A DNA stretch of 64,000 nt from a bacterium (lineage in GTDB: Bacteria; Hydrothermota; UBA3073; JACQXS01; JAQTXJ01): positions 230,756-294,755 of the forward strand of contig JAQUPX010000002.1 in the NCBI GenBank assembly GCA_028716385.1, in the 5' to 3' direction. Positions 9,787 to 19,295 of this stretch are shown in pieces. Positions within the stretch are counted from its first letter, which is position 1. Each line of letters starts with the position of its first letter. The translations under genes were made by a program, and so were the position numbers. The notes under the pieces are model-generated. The model saw only the letters and a list, made by a program, of their open reading frames with translations, was not told the origin of the DNA and ran no database searches.

Positions 9787-10824
9787 ATGTATAAAAATAG
9801 ACTATATATTATTATTTTAGTTATTATTATGGGTTGCTCTAAAAATTCTACTTTTGGACCAAAAGAAGTTAAAGCCCTAAATAGTCCATTGAAAATCATC
9901 CTAAAGGAAACAAAACATATTGGAATGGATGGATATAATTATCATATTGCAATTTCAAATTCTTATGCTTATTTAGCAACCGGGGGGGTAGAAATAATGG
10001 ATGTTTCTGACCCGTTAAATCCATATGGGGTTGGACATTTTTATACTACGGGATTTGTTTATGATATAGCAATATTGGATTCTTTGGCATACATAACAGA
10101 TGATGAATATGGTATTAGAATACTAAATGTATCAAATCCTGCAAACCCGCAGCAAATTGGAAAATGTGATATAGCAAGTTGTTTTCATGACATAGCAGTA
10201 TCAGGATCTTACGCGTATGTGATATCAGATTCAGGATTATACGTTATTGATGTTTCAAATCCTGCTACTCCATGTGAAGTTGGAAGATACAGTACAGGTT
10301 ATGATAATTGGCCTTATTATTCGAAAATTGCTGTAAACAATGGATATGTTTACATTGTTAATAGTTCTACGGAAGTTATAACTTTTGATGCTTCCACCCC
10401 ATCTTCTCTTAAAAAAATAAATAGTTGTTGTGTTACAAGCGATGCTTGTATCCGGGGGATAACAATCTCTTCCCCATATATATACATAACAGGTACCTAC
10501 TCGGCAGGGGAAGCAGGAAGTGTCAGTGGAGGGCTTTGGATAATAGATGTTTCAACTCCTTCAGCCCCAAAAGAAATTGGGTTTTGTAAAACAGGAGAAT
10601 ATCCTAATGGAATTGCAGTATCAGGTAATTACGCATACATTACGGATGTTTATACTTTTAACATAGTAGATATTACAAATTTATCAGCCCCGCGCGAAAT
10701 AGCTGTTTGTAAATTACCGGGATTCAACGAAGTAACTTCAGTGACAACAATAGGGCATTATGCTTATGCAATACTGGATTGTTCTGATGGATTCTACATT
10801 ATAGATACAGATGTAAAATTATGA
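9787..10824 (+). CDS. LVIVD-repeat lipoprotein
   Basis: Lipobox-like IIMGCSKN; repeated 'YAYVISDSGLYVIDVSNPATPCEVG' blades. Confidence 0.8.
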   Translation: MYKNRLYIIILVIIMGCSKNSTFGPKEVKALNSPLKIILKETKHIGMDGYNYHIAISNSYAYLATGGVEIMDVSDPLNPYGVGHFYTTGFVYDIAILDSLAYITDDEYGIRILNVSNPANPQQIGKCDIASCFHDIAVSGSYAYVISDSGLYVIDVSNPATPCEVGRYSTGYDNWPYYSKIAVNNGYVYIVNSSTEVITFDASTPSSLKKINSCCVTSDACIRGITISSPYIYITGTYSAGEAGSVSGGLWIIDVSTPSAPKEIGFCKTGEYPNGIAVSGNYAYITDVYTFNIVDITNLSAPREIAVCKLPGFNEVTSVTTIGHYAYAILDCSDGFYIIDTDVKL

Positions 10825-10830
10825 TAAAAA

Positions 10831-11778
10831 ATGTTATTATTAATACAAATAATTTTTCTGGGTATAAAAATTAACCCGGGAATAACTCTCGCCCCTTCTT
10901 TTAATTTATGGGAAGGATGGGTAGGACCGGGAATTAACGGAGGACTCATTTTTAAAACTGAAATTCCATATGAAATGAGTATAAATTGTGCATTATCGGC
11001 AAATATAGAAAATGTTTCAAGCAATAGCGATAATTTTTCATATAAATCCGCAGGGATAAATCTGGGATTAGAAAAATATTTAGGAAATATTATGCTATCC
11101 GGAGGAGCCTCCTTTGAAATGCCTTTTCACTGGCAATTGAATAATTATAGCTTAACGGGTGTATCTAATTTTTGGGGATATTATGCGGAAGGCTTATATA
11201 CCATAAGGGAAAATAAAGATTTCTTAGTCAATGTAGGATTATCATATCATAGTTATCCACTATTAAAAGACTTTGTGCAGGTTAGAGGAGATGTTGAAAT
11301 GATATATAAAAGCAGGAAACTCTCACTTCCTAAGTTTCAAGCCATTCACATTGATAAACCTTCATACTCATGGGTAATAACTGAACCAGTTGGAGCCATT
11401 GTAGGCGGAATAGCTGGTATATGTGCCGGTGCAGGACTAGGATATCTTCTCGTATCAAATATGGGAGGAGATTATTTTGTAAGCGAAGAAGCTGATGAAT
11501 ACTGTTTTTGGGGAGCTGAAATAGGATACACTGTTGGTATTCCCATGGGGATATCGTTAGTAGGAAAATATGTAGAAAAAGAGAATATCCAGAAAGCATT
11601 TAAGGTGTCCTTATTAGGAAGTGCCTCAGGAATGTTATTAGCGGATGCCCTATTCTTTAGTGTATTAAATTTTCACGAAAGTAGCTTCTATTCAGACGAA
11701 GCTGTTTTTATTTTCTTATCGCTACCTGTGATGCCATTGATAGGCGGCATTGTAGGCTATCGCTTGGGTTTGAAATAA
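10831..11778 (+). CDS. hypothetical membrane-associated protein
   Basis: ORF 6 nt after preceding gene; glycine-rich hydrophobic segments GAIVGGIAGICAGAGLGYLLV. Confidence 0.55.
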   Translation: MLLLIQIIFLGIKINPGITLAPSFNLWEGWVGPGINGGLIFKTEIPYEMSINCALSANIENVSSNSDNFSYKSAGINLGLEKYLGNIMLSGGASFEMPFHWQLNNYSLTGVSNFWGYYAEGLYTIRENKDFLVNVGLSYHSYPLLKDFVQVRGDVEMIYKSRKLSLPKFQAIHIDKPSYSWVITEPVGAIVGGIAGICAGAGLGYLLVSNMGGDYFVSEEADEYCFWGAEIGYTVGIPMGISLVGKYVEKENIQKAFKVSLLGSASGMLLADALFFSVLNFHESSFYSDEAVFIFLSLPVMPLIGGIVGYRLGLK

Positions 11779-11936
11779 AGCAACAATTATAAAATGTAAT
11801 TTGTATAAGAGATGGGTTCGGATGGTCAAAAGAAGAAAAAAGTAACTTAAAAAAGGTAGGGCAAGGCTTGAGTCTTGCGTTAGAGTTACTCCTATCCTTC
11901 TCTTTTGCAAGGGAAAAAAAGATTTGTTTTTGAAAT

Positions 11937-12785
11937 CTACTTATTAAAAGATTGTGACGGACAGAAAGCAAGTCCCCATGTCCCCGGACCTGCGTGGGTT
12001 CCAACCACACCACCAATTATGCTGGTAATGGCAGTCTTACATTCAAAATTTTCCATTAACATCTTCTCCAGTTCTTTAGTCTTTTCCTCGCACTCTGCAT
12101 TTATTAACATAGCATCTATAGAGTTTTTACCGACAATTCCGGATATAAGTTCTTTGTATTTCGGGAGCACCTTTTTTGAACCACGTATTTTCTCAGCAGG
12201 AACAATAATCCCTTCCTTAAAAGAGAGAATGGGAATTATGTGTAAAATACTTCCAAGCAGACTTTGCGCTTTACCTATCCTGCCACCTTTTTCAAGATGC
12301 CTTAAATTCTCAACCGTAAAATATATTATAATTTTATTCTTTAATTGGTTAACAAGTTGAATTATTTGCTCTTTGTCCCAGCCTGCCTTTACCGCTTTTA
12401 CAGCATACATAACAAGTAATCCCAGTCCCACGGAAACCAATCCGGAATCTATTATGGTTATATCTTTTGAAGTTGATTTTCTTGCAAGGTTTGCAGATTC
12501 ACAGGTCCCACTTAACTTACTTGATATGTGAATTGATATTACGGTATCTTCTTGTATCCCGGCATATTTATCTATAAAATCTTTTGGAGTCGGTTGTGAA
12601 GTTGTTGGTAAGCCATAAGGCTCATATTCCCGTAATTTTTGGTAGAACTCTTCTTTGGAAATATCTATACCTTCTTTATATACTTTATCTCCAAACGTTA
12701 TATAAAGAGGAATGACTTCTATGTTATACTCTCTGCATAAATCCTGCGATAAATCTGCAGTGCTGTCCGTAACTATTTTTATCAT
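11937..12785 (-). CDS. DegV family (fatty-acid binding, FakB-like) protein
   Basis: MIKIVTDSTADLSQDL, TSQPTPKDFIDKY, ISSKLSGTCESANLA, ENLRHLEKGGRIGKAQSLLGSIL. Confidence 0.93.
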   Translation of the reverse strand: MIKIVTDSTADLSQDLCREYNIEVIPLYITFGDKVYKEGIDISKEEFYQKLREYEPYGLPTTSQPTPKDFIDKYAGIQEDTVISIHISSKLSGTCESANLARKSTSKDITIIDSGLVSVGLGLLVMYAVKAVKAGWDKEQIIQLVNQLKNKIIIYFTVENLRHLEKGGRIGKAQSLLGSILHIIPILSFKEGIIVPAEKIRGSKKVLPKYKELISGIVGKNSIDAMLINAECEEKTKELEKMLMENFECKTAITSIIGGVVGTHAGPGTWGLAFCPSQSFNK

Positions 12786-14374
12786 TCTACTGATATAATG
12801 TAATCATAATGTGGTTGTCCACCGTAATAAGTTTCTATATCAAGTTCCGGGAATGCTTTGCCGACATTTGAGCAGAGACTTTCAATATCTTCATCCTGTG
12901 ATTGGTAAAATATGGAGATTATGGTATCGTCATCGGTTATCATTGTTTTCAGTAGGTTAAGAAGTTCCTGCTCCCGTTTTTTCCCCGTATTAACAATGGA
13001 ATCGTTGTATATACCAATATAATTTCCTTTTTTTATTTCCATACCGTTAATTTTTGAGTCCCTGACTGCTTTTGTTATTTCACCGGACTTTACCCGATTA
13101 ATTGCCGATTCCATACGTTCTATGTTTTCTTCAACGGAAGTTTCGTGAGAGAAAGCCATAACTGCCGATATTCCTTCGGGAATTGTTTTCGTTGACAGAA
13201 TGTGTATTTTTTTATTACTGTGTTCACCTGCTTTTTTTGCAGCTGCAATTATATTCCCGTTATTTGGAAGAAGAAAAATCGTACTCGCTTTTATGGAATC
13301 AATTATTGATTTAATTTCGGCAACAGAAGGGTTCATTGTCTGTCCCCCTGCCAGAGTACGGACATTTAATTTTTTAAATATATCCCCGAATCCGTCCCCG
13401 GGAACTACGGCAAGAATAGCTTTATCGACAACAAATTCCGAATGCTGCGCTTCCATATCTTCAATCTTAATTTGTTCTACTTTTCCGTAATGTCTAACGG
13501 TTTCAATAACTTTATCCGGAGTGTTCGTATGAATGTGTATTTTTGATATGTCTTGCTTATTTGTGTTACAGGAGAGCAAATTATTTGAGCTTGCGATTAT
13601 GACTTCACTGCCAAACGTTTTTAATTTTTCATTCAACTCTTCGGTTACTTTTTCCATCAGCAGGAAATCAAGACAATATTTTTCTTCTATAATTGTCTTT
13701 TCAATATGGGGTTTCCCGGATATCCCGGGGTTATAGATTTTTGAAAGATATGTGTCATCCCCGTCTATTGCTTTCAGTACACCTTCTATAATAAAAAGTA
13801 ATCCCTGCCCGCCTGCATCAACTACATTCGCTTTTTTTAATTCGGGAAGCAAATTTTGAGTTTTTATCAAAACTTCTTCTCCCGTTTCCAGTATATCTCT
13901 TAAGATTGTAATTATATCTTTGTTTTCGTGCGCCAAATTTACTGCTGAGTTTGCCGTTTCCCTCAGCAAAGTTAAAATCGTTCCTTCAGCGGGTTTATCA
14001 ATAGATGAATAAGCTTTTTCAGAAGATATTTTAAGTGATTTTGCCAAATCCATAGAATCTATGCGTAACTTATCTCCTATCCCTTCTGCAAGTCCCTGGA
14101 GTATTTGTGAAAGAATAACTCCTGAGGAGCCTCTTGCGCCAAGAAGGGAGTTGTTTGCTATAGTTTGTGCTATGTAAGGCAGTGAGTCGTTAGATGTATT
14201 CTCCAGAGCTTCGGTAACTTTTTGAAGTGTAAGTGACATATTCGTTCCCGTGTCTCCATCAGGTATTGGGAATACGTTAAGTGAATTCACAACTTCTTTA
14301 TTCTGTGTCAACCAGTGGGTACCGCTGCATACAGCAAATTTAAGACGTTTCCCGTCACAGTAATAAATAGACAT
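12782..14374 (-). CDS. DAK2 domain-containing (FakA-like) kinase
   Basis: LNVFPIPDGDTGTNMSLTLQ, ARGSSGVILSQILQGLA, DAGGQGLLFIIEG; 4-nt ATGA overlap with degV. Confidence 0.92.
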   Translation of the reverse strand: MSIYYCDGKRLKFAVCSGTHWLTQNKEVVNSLNVFPIPDGDTGTNMSLTLQKVTEALENTSNDSLPYIAQTIANNSLLGARGSSGVILSQILQGLAEGIGDKLRIDSMDLAKSLKISSEKAYSSIDKPAEGTILTLLRETANSAVNLAHENKDIITILRDILETGEEVLIKTQNLLPELKKANVVDAGGQGLLFIIEGVLKAIDGDDTYLSKIYNPGISGKPHIEKTIIEEKYCLDFLLMEKVTEELNEKLKTFGSEVIIASSNNLLSCNTNKQDISKIHIHTNTPDKVIETVRHYGKVEQIKIEDMEAQHSEFVVDKAILAVVPGDGFGDIFKKLNVRTLAGGQTMNPSVAEIKSIIDSIKASTIFLLPNNGNIIAAAKKAGEHSNKKIHILSTKTIPEGISAVMAFSHETSVEENIERMESAINRVKSGEITKAVRDSKINGMEIKKGNYIGIYNDSIVNTGKKREQELLNLLKTMITDDDTIISIFYQSQDEDIESLCSNVGKAFPELDIETYYGGQPHYDYIISVE

Positions 14375-14705
14375 TGTCGAATCCTAAAATAATCTAAATG
14401 GCTTGTCAATATTTTACTGATATAACAACGTTAAACCACAGAGAACAGAAGTAATATTAGCTACGAAAGCACGAAAATACAAAAGAAACACACGAAAAAC
14501 AATAAAAAACCAAATGACAAAATCCAAATATCAAATCAAACCCAAAACAAAAAATCCAATTTTAGGACACACCTACCTGTCGGTAGGCAGGGATTAACGC
14601 AGATTTATACGAAGATAAAAAATAGAAAAACTAACCACCCCGATGCCTTTAGAGGGACAGGTTTGTTTGGTATGTGTTTTAATTTTTTTAAGTGGAATTC
14701 TAAGA

Positions 14706-14782
14706 TGGTTGCGGGGGTAGGATTTGAACCTACGACCTTCAGGTTATGGGCCTGACGAGCTGCCAGACTGCTCCACCCCGCG
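14706..14782 (-). tRNA. initiator tRNA-fMet (CAT), CCA encoded
   Basis: CGCGGGGTGGAGCAGTCTGGCAGCTCGTCAGGCCCATAACCTGAAGGTCGTAGGTTCAAATCCTACCCCCGCAACCA; cloverleaf folds; C1:A72 mismatch diagnostic of initiator. Confidence 0.95.
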
Positions 14783-14890
14783 ATATATTATTTAACCTAA
14801 TCTAATCTTCTGCTTTTGTCAAGATGTTAATTATAGAGAGTTCTCTCATTCTTTTATTTTTTCCCCTACCTACTGCCTACTATCTACTAT

Positions 14891-16120
14891 CTACTTTATC
14901 TCCCCCATCTTTGTTATCTTTATCGGTTTATATCCGGCAACCTTAACAAAGTAAATCCCGGATTTTAGTGTTTTTCCTATGATATTATCTTTTGGCTCTT
15001 CTACTAATTTACCCGTAATATCATATATAGTTATTTCCGCCTGAGGCGGATTATTCGTAGATTTGTTCCCCGAATAACTAATAACGGTTTTTTCAACAAA
15101 CGGATTCGGATACGTTTCTATTTTTGATATTTGATTTTTTATATTTGATTTTTCCTCTACTCCTGTTCCCGTAGAATACCACACATCGCTATATGAAGCG
15201 CTATTATTAGCTCCACCTATTACCCACATTTTATTATCAAATGACAAAGCCGTATGCGCGGCTTTTGCTGCCCATCCAACCGTTCCCGTTGCCTGTGTCC
15301 AGTTTGCACCATCACTGGAATACCACACGTCATTAAAATAATTTAGAGTATCTTCCCCTCCGAATATCCACATTTTATCGTCAAAAACGGTTGCTCCAAA
15401 AAAGTCTCTCGGTGCCCATCCTGCTGCAGCGGTTGCTTGATACCAGTTTGCACCATCCGTAGAATACCATACATCATTGCAATCATTTCCGTCAACGGAA
15501 GCAAACCCTCCTATTACCCACATTTTATTGTCAAAAACAAGCGCCGAATGAGAAAACCTTTTTGACCATCCTGCAGCAGCAGTTGCCTGTGACCAGTTTG
15601 CACCATCCGTGGAATACCAGACATCGTTACAACCTGTTTGGTCAGCGGCTCCTCCAAGTATCCACATTTTATTGTCAAAAACTACGGATGCGTGCGAACC
15701 TCTTGCCACCCACACCGCGGAACTTGTTGCCTGTGTCCATCCTGCCCCATCAGTAGAATACCATACATCATTGTAAAAAATACTGTTATAAATTCCCCCA
15801 ATCATCCACATTTTATTATCATAAACTACGGATGTATGATCCCATTTTTTTGACCATGCCGTTGAAGCAGCTACCTGTGTCCAGTTCACTCCATTAGTGG
15901 AAGACCAAACATCCTGGCAAATAGTTGAACCGGCAAAATTATTTCCTCCCAATACCCACATTTTACCATCAAAAACAACCGATGTATGAGCACCTCTTCC
16001 TGCCCAACCTGCAGAACCGGTCGTCTCTACCCAGCTTATTCCTCCAAATAACAAATTACAAATTCCAAAACTACAAAACATACTTACTACTGCTTTCCTT
16101 ATAAAACTAATCTTTTCCAT
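14891..16120 (-). CDS. secreted Kelch-like six-repeat protein with C-terminal sorting-like domain
   Basis: Signal peptide; six repeats 'FDNKMWVIGG...NDVWYSTDGANWTQA'; C-term YPNPFVEKTVISY...IYDITGKLV...LKSGIYFVKV. Confidence 0.8.
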   Translation of the reverse strand: MEKISFIRKAVVSMFCSFGICNLLFGGISWVETTGSAGWAGRGAHTSVVFDGKMWVLGGNNFAGSTICQDVWSSTNGVNWTQVAASTAWSKKWDHTSVVYDNKMWMIGGIYNSIFYNDVWYSTDGAGWTQATSSAVWVARGSHASVVFDNKMWILGGAADQTGCNDVWYSTDGANWSQATAAAGWSKRFSHSALVFDNKMWVIGGFASVDGNDCNDVWYSTDGANWYQATAAAGWAPRDFFGATVFDDKMWIFGGEDTLNYFNDVWYSSDGANWTQATGTVGWAAKAAHTALSFDNKMWVIGGANNSASYSDVWYSTGTGVEEKSNIKNQISKIETYPNPFVEKTVISYSGNKSTNNPPQAEITIYDITGKLVEEPKDNIIGKTLKSGIYFVKVAGYKPIKITKMGEIK

Positions 16121-16381
16121 TTTTCCTCCTTAGAAGCCCTTAGGCGAAATCCTTTAGTCTCGCCTCAGGCGGATTATCCAGCATAGCTGGGCTGCTTATA
16201 TCTACAAAATGTTATTCAATATTTACTTTATATTACTATGCCAACTAAAAACTTATTTGTCAAATTAAATATATAAGGGAAGCCGAGCATTTGATTAAAT
16301 TTATTTAACAGTTTAGCATAATTCTCTACCATTCATATTTTAAAGTTGACTTTATTAACTTTTATGCTTTTATACCAGTAT

Positions 16382-17104
16382 ATGGTTTATCAATACCTTA
16401 TCAAAACTATCCGCCAAAAAGGCTCGGCTTTTTTCACTCTGCTTGACCCGGGAGATAAAATTACCGGGAATTCAGTTAAATCTATATGCAAAAACGGAGT
16501 TGATGCCATACTCGTCGGCGGCAGTTTTATTGAGAACTCTGATTTCATAGAAAGAATGAAAACCATAAAATCCAATTCTACCGTTCCTGTTATTATATTT
16601 CCCGGTGGCGCCACACAGGTATCCAAATACGCAGATGCCATTCTTTTCACTTCCTTGCTTTCAGGACGAAATCCGGAATATCTTATCAGCGAACAAGTTA
16701 AAGCCGCCCCAATCATAAAAGGATTAAAATTGGAAGTCCTTCCAACGGGTTACTTACTTATAGAATCAGGCTCTTCAACCAGCGTTCTTTTTATGAGCAA
16801 TACTTCTCCAATACCTCGTTCCAAGCTGGACATCGCAAAATCCCATTCTCTTACCGCACAGTATTTCGGTATGAAATTCGTCTATCTTGACGCGGGCAGC
16901 GGCGCAAAACAGTCCGTCCCGGACGAAATGATAACGGCAATCAAAAATTATATAGACATACCCATTATAATAGGCGGGGGCATAAAAACTCCTGAAGACG
17001 CAAACGCAAAAGCAGAAGCCGGCGCAGCCTGTGTCGTAATCGGTAATGTAATACAAAGAAATCCCGAATTGACTAAAAAATTTGCTGACGCAATCCATAA
17101 ATAA
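16382..17104 (+). CDS. geranylgeranylglyceryl phosphate synthase family (GGGPS/PcrB)
   Basis: TLLDPGDK, FPGGATQVSKYADAILFTSLLSGRNPEYLI, VYLDAGSGA, PIIIGGGIKTPEDA, VVIGNVIQRNPEL; start chosen at ATG 16382 (ORF track TTG 16346 overlaps a -35 hexamer). Confidence 0.9.
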   Translation: MVYQYLIKTIRQKGSAFFTLLDPGDKITGNSVKSICKNGVDAILVGGSFIENSDFIERMKTIKSNSTVPVIIFPGGATQVSKYADAILFTSLLSGRNPEYLISEQVKAAPIIKGLKLEVLPTGYLLIESGSSTSVLFMSNTSPIPRSKLDIAKSHSLTAQYFGMKFVYLDAGSGAKQSVPDEMITAIKNYIDIPIIIGGGIKTPEDANAKAEAGAACVVIGNVIQRNPELTKKFADAIHK

Positions 17105-17114
17105 AAGGAGAACT

Positions 17115-17885
17115 ATGAAAGGTATTATTCTTGGCGGAGGACTTGGAACAAGACTTTACCCGATGACAAAAATCACAAATAAACACTTACTCCCTGTCTA
17201 CGATATGCCTATGATATATTACCCCATATTTACTCTCGTAGAAGCAGGAATTAACGAAATTATACTCGTAACCGGCGGCAACTCGGCAGGTGAATTCTTA
17301 AGATTATTGGGCGACGGAAGACAATTTGGCATTAAAACCTTGTCGTATACTTATCAGGAAAAAGAAGGCGGTATCGCTCAAGCTATGATGCTTTGCTCGG
17401 AATTTATAGGGAAAGAAAAATGCGTGGTTATACTCGGAGATAATATTCTTGACGGAAGTATAAAAAATGCAGTAAAAGATTTTCAAAAAGAAAAAGGCGC
17501 GAAAATAATACTGAAAGAAGTCCAAAACCCTTCGGATTATGGTGTGCCCGTGATTGAAGGCAATAAAATTAAAGAAGTAATAGAAAAGCCCAAGAATCCT
17601 CCAAGCAACTACGCAGTTATAGGCGTATATATGTATAATCCTGATGTATTTGAGATGGTCAAAACATTAAAACCTTCTGCAAGAGGTGAACTTGAAATAT
17701 CTGACGTAAACGACTGGTATGCAAAACAAGGACAATTGACTTATGAAATATTTAAAGGCTGGTGGGGAGATGCAGGAGTATCCGTTGATACGCTTCTTGA
17801 GGTAAATAATTATGTCGCAAAAAGAAAAAAAGAAAATCCTGATTACTGGTGCTTCAGGAATGCTGGGCAAAGCGCTGGTAAATAA
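17115..17885 (+). CDS. sugar nucleotidyltransferase (glucose-1-phosphate thymidylyltransferase-like)
   Basis: MKGIILGGGLGTRLYPMTKITNKHLLPVYDMPMIYYP; ATG 17115 preceded by aaaggagaact. Confidence 0.92.
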   Translation: MKGIILGGGLGTRLYPMTKITNKHLLPVYDMPMIYYPIFTLVEAGINEIILVTGGNSAGEFLRLLGDGRQFGIKTLSYTYQEKEGGIAQAMMLCSEFIGKEKCVVILGDNILDGSIKNAVKDFQKEKGAKIILKEVQNPSDYGVPVIEGNKIKEVIEKPKNPPSNYAVIGVYMYNPDVFEMVKTLKPSARGELEISDVNDWYAKQGQLTYEIFKGWWGDAGVSVDTLLEVNNYVAKRKKENPDYWCFRNAGQSAGK

Positions 17886-18675
17886 GCTTACTGAGTATAC
17901 CCTTATTCCAACTGACCTGCCAAATCTTGATATATCTAAATCAAATGCTGCCCAATTAATTATTAATAAATCTCCTGATTATGTTCTTCATCTTGCAGCT
18001 TATACTGACGTAGATGGCTGTGAAAAGAACACTAACCTAGCCCAAAAAACAAATGCAGAAGGCACAAAAAATGTAGCGCTTGCCTGTAAAAAAATTAACA
18101 TTCCTCTTCTTTATATTTCTACTGATTACGTATTTGACGGGCAAAAACAAACTCCTTATAATGAATGGGACAAAACAAACCCCATAAATGTTTACGGAAA
18201 AACTAAAGAAGACGGCGAAAAATCGGTAAAAACACTATTAAATAAATACTGGATTGTTAGAACATCCGGATTATATGGAAAAGAAGGCAAAAACTTTGTT
18301 GATACTATAATAACTAAAGCAAAAGAATTAAAATTTCTTAAAGTAGTAAATGACCAGTTCGGGTCGCCTACTTATGTAGACCACTTATCTACCGCAATAA
18401 AAGAGCTAATTAAAACGGAAGAATACGGGATATATCACATTACCAATTCCGATTATTGTAGTTGGTATGAATTCGCTAAATCAATTGTTGATATTGCAAA
18501 TATCCAATGTGAAATCCAGCCGATAAGTTCTGACGAACTTACCCGCCCTGCAAAACGACCTAAAAACTGGAGACTCGCCAAATTCTTTCTGGAAAATACA
18601 ATTAAGAAACCTCTCCCCTCTTGGTATTCGGCAGTAGAAGAATACATAAAATCTAACAAAAACAAAAAAAATTAG
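17812..18675 (+). CDS. dTDP-4-dehydrorhamnose reductase family protein
   Basis: ILITGASGMLGKALV, YISTDYVFDGQKQTPYNEWDKTNPINVYGKTKEDGE, RTSGLYGKEGKNFVDTI. Confidence 0.9.
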   Translation: MSQKEKKKILITGASGMLGKALVNKLTEYTLIPTDLPNLDISKSNAAQLIINKSPDYVLHLAAYTDVDGCEKNTNLAQKTNAEGTKNVALACKKINIPLLYISTDYVFDGQKQTPYNEWDKTNPINVYGKTKEDGEKSVKTLLNKYWIVRTSGLYGKEGKNFVDTIITKAKELKFLKVVNDQFGSPTYVDHLSTAIKELIKTEEYGIYHITNSDYCSWYEFAKSIVDIANIQCEIQPISSDELTRPAKRPKNWRLAKFFLENTIKKPLPSWYSAVEEYIKSNKNKKN

Positions 18676-18702
18676 AACTAAAAGTAAACTAACGAGGTGA
18701 AA

Positions 18703-19287
18703 ATGGAAAAAATAAATTCAGAAGTTAAAAAAATGATAGAAGAAAGTATTTCCGTGAAAGAATTGCTAAAATCGGAAATACCTTTGATTATTAAATCCGC
18801 AAATGCTATAATCAAAAGTCTTCACAACGGAGGAAAAGTTTTGTTTTGTGGTAACGGAGGCTCCGCGGCAGATTCACAACACCTCGCCTGCGAATTTATC
18901 GTAAAACTGACGAAAAAAAGAAGAAGTCTCCCGGCAATTTCCCTTACTACAAACACTTCTCATTTAACGGCAATTTCTAATGATTTTTCGTTCGATGATA
19001 TTTTCTCCCGCCAGATTGAAGGGCTTGGAAGAAAAGGCGACGTTTTGGTAGCAATTACAACTTCAGGAAACTCTCCTAATATACTCAAAGCAGTTGAATC
19101 CGCCAAATCGATAGGAATGTATACAATTGGACTTACGGGAGCAAAGGGAGATACTTTCGCAAAAAAAGTTAACATTGGAATAAAAGTTCCATCGTCCAGC
19201 ACACAAAGAATACAGGAATCTCATATACTTATCGGACATATAATATGCGAACTTGTAGAAACAGAATTTTGCAAAAACTCTAAATAA
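18703..19287 (+). CDS. SIS-domain phosphoheptose isomerase-like (GmhA/DiaA)
   Basis: GGKVLFCGNGGSAADSQHLACEFIVKL, LVAITTSGNSPNIL, QESHILIGHIICELVE. Confidence 0.9.
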   Translation: MEKINSEVKKMIEESISVKELLKSEIPLIIKSANAIIKSLHNGGKVLFCGNGGSAADSQHLACEFIVKLTKKRRSLPAISLTTNTSHLTAISNDFSFDDIFSRQIEGLGRKGDVLVAITTSGNSPNILKAVESAKSIGMYTIGLTGAKGDTFAKKVNIGIKVPSSSTQRIQESHILIGHIICELVETEFCKNSK

Positions 19288-19295
19288 CTAAAAAC

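Noticed and set aside
11905-12360. 151-aa plus-strand ORF
   Set aside because: Antisense shadow of the well-supported degV gene.
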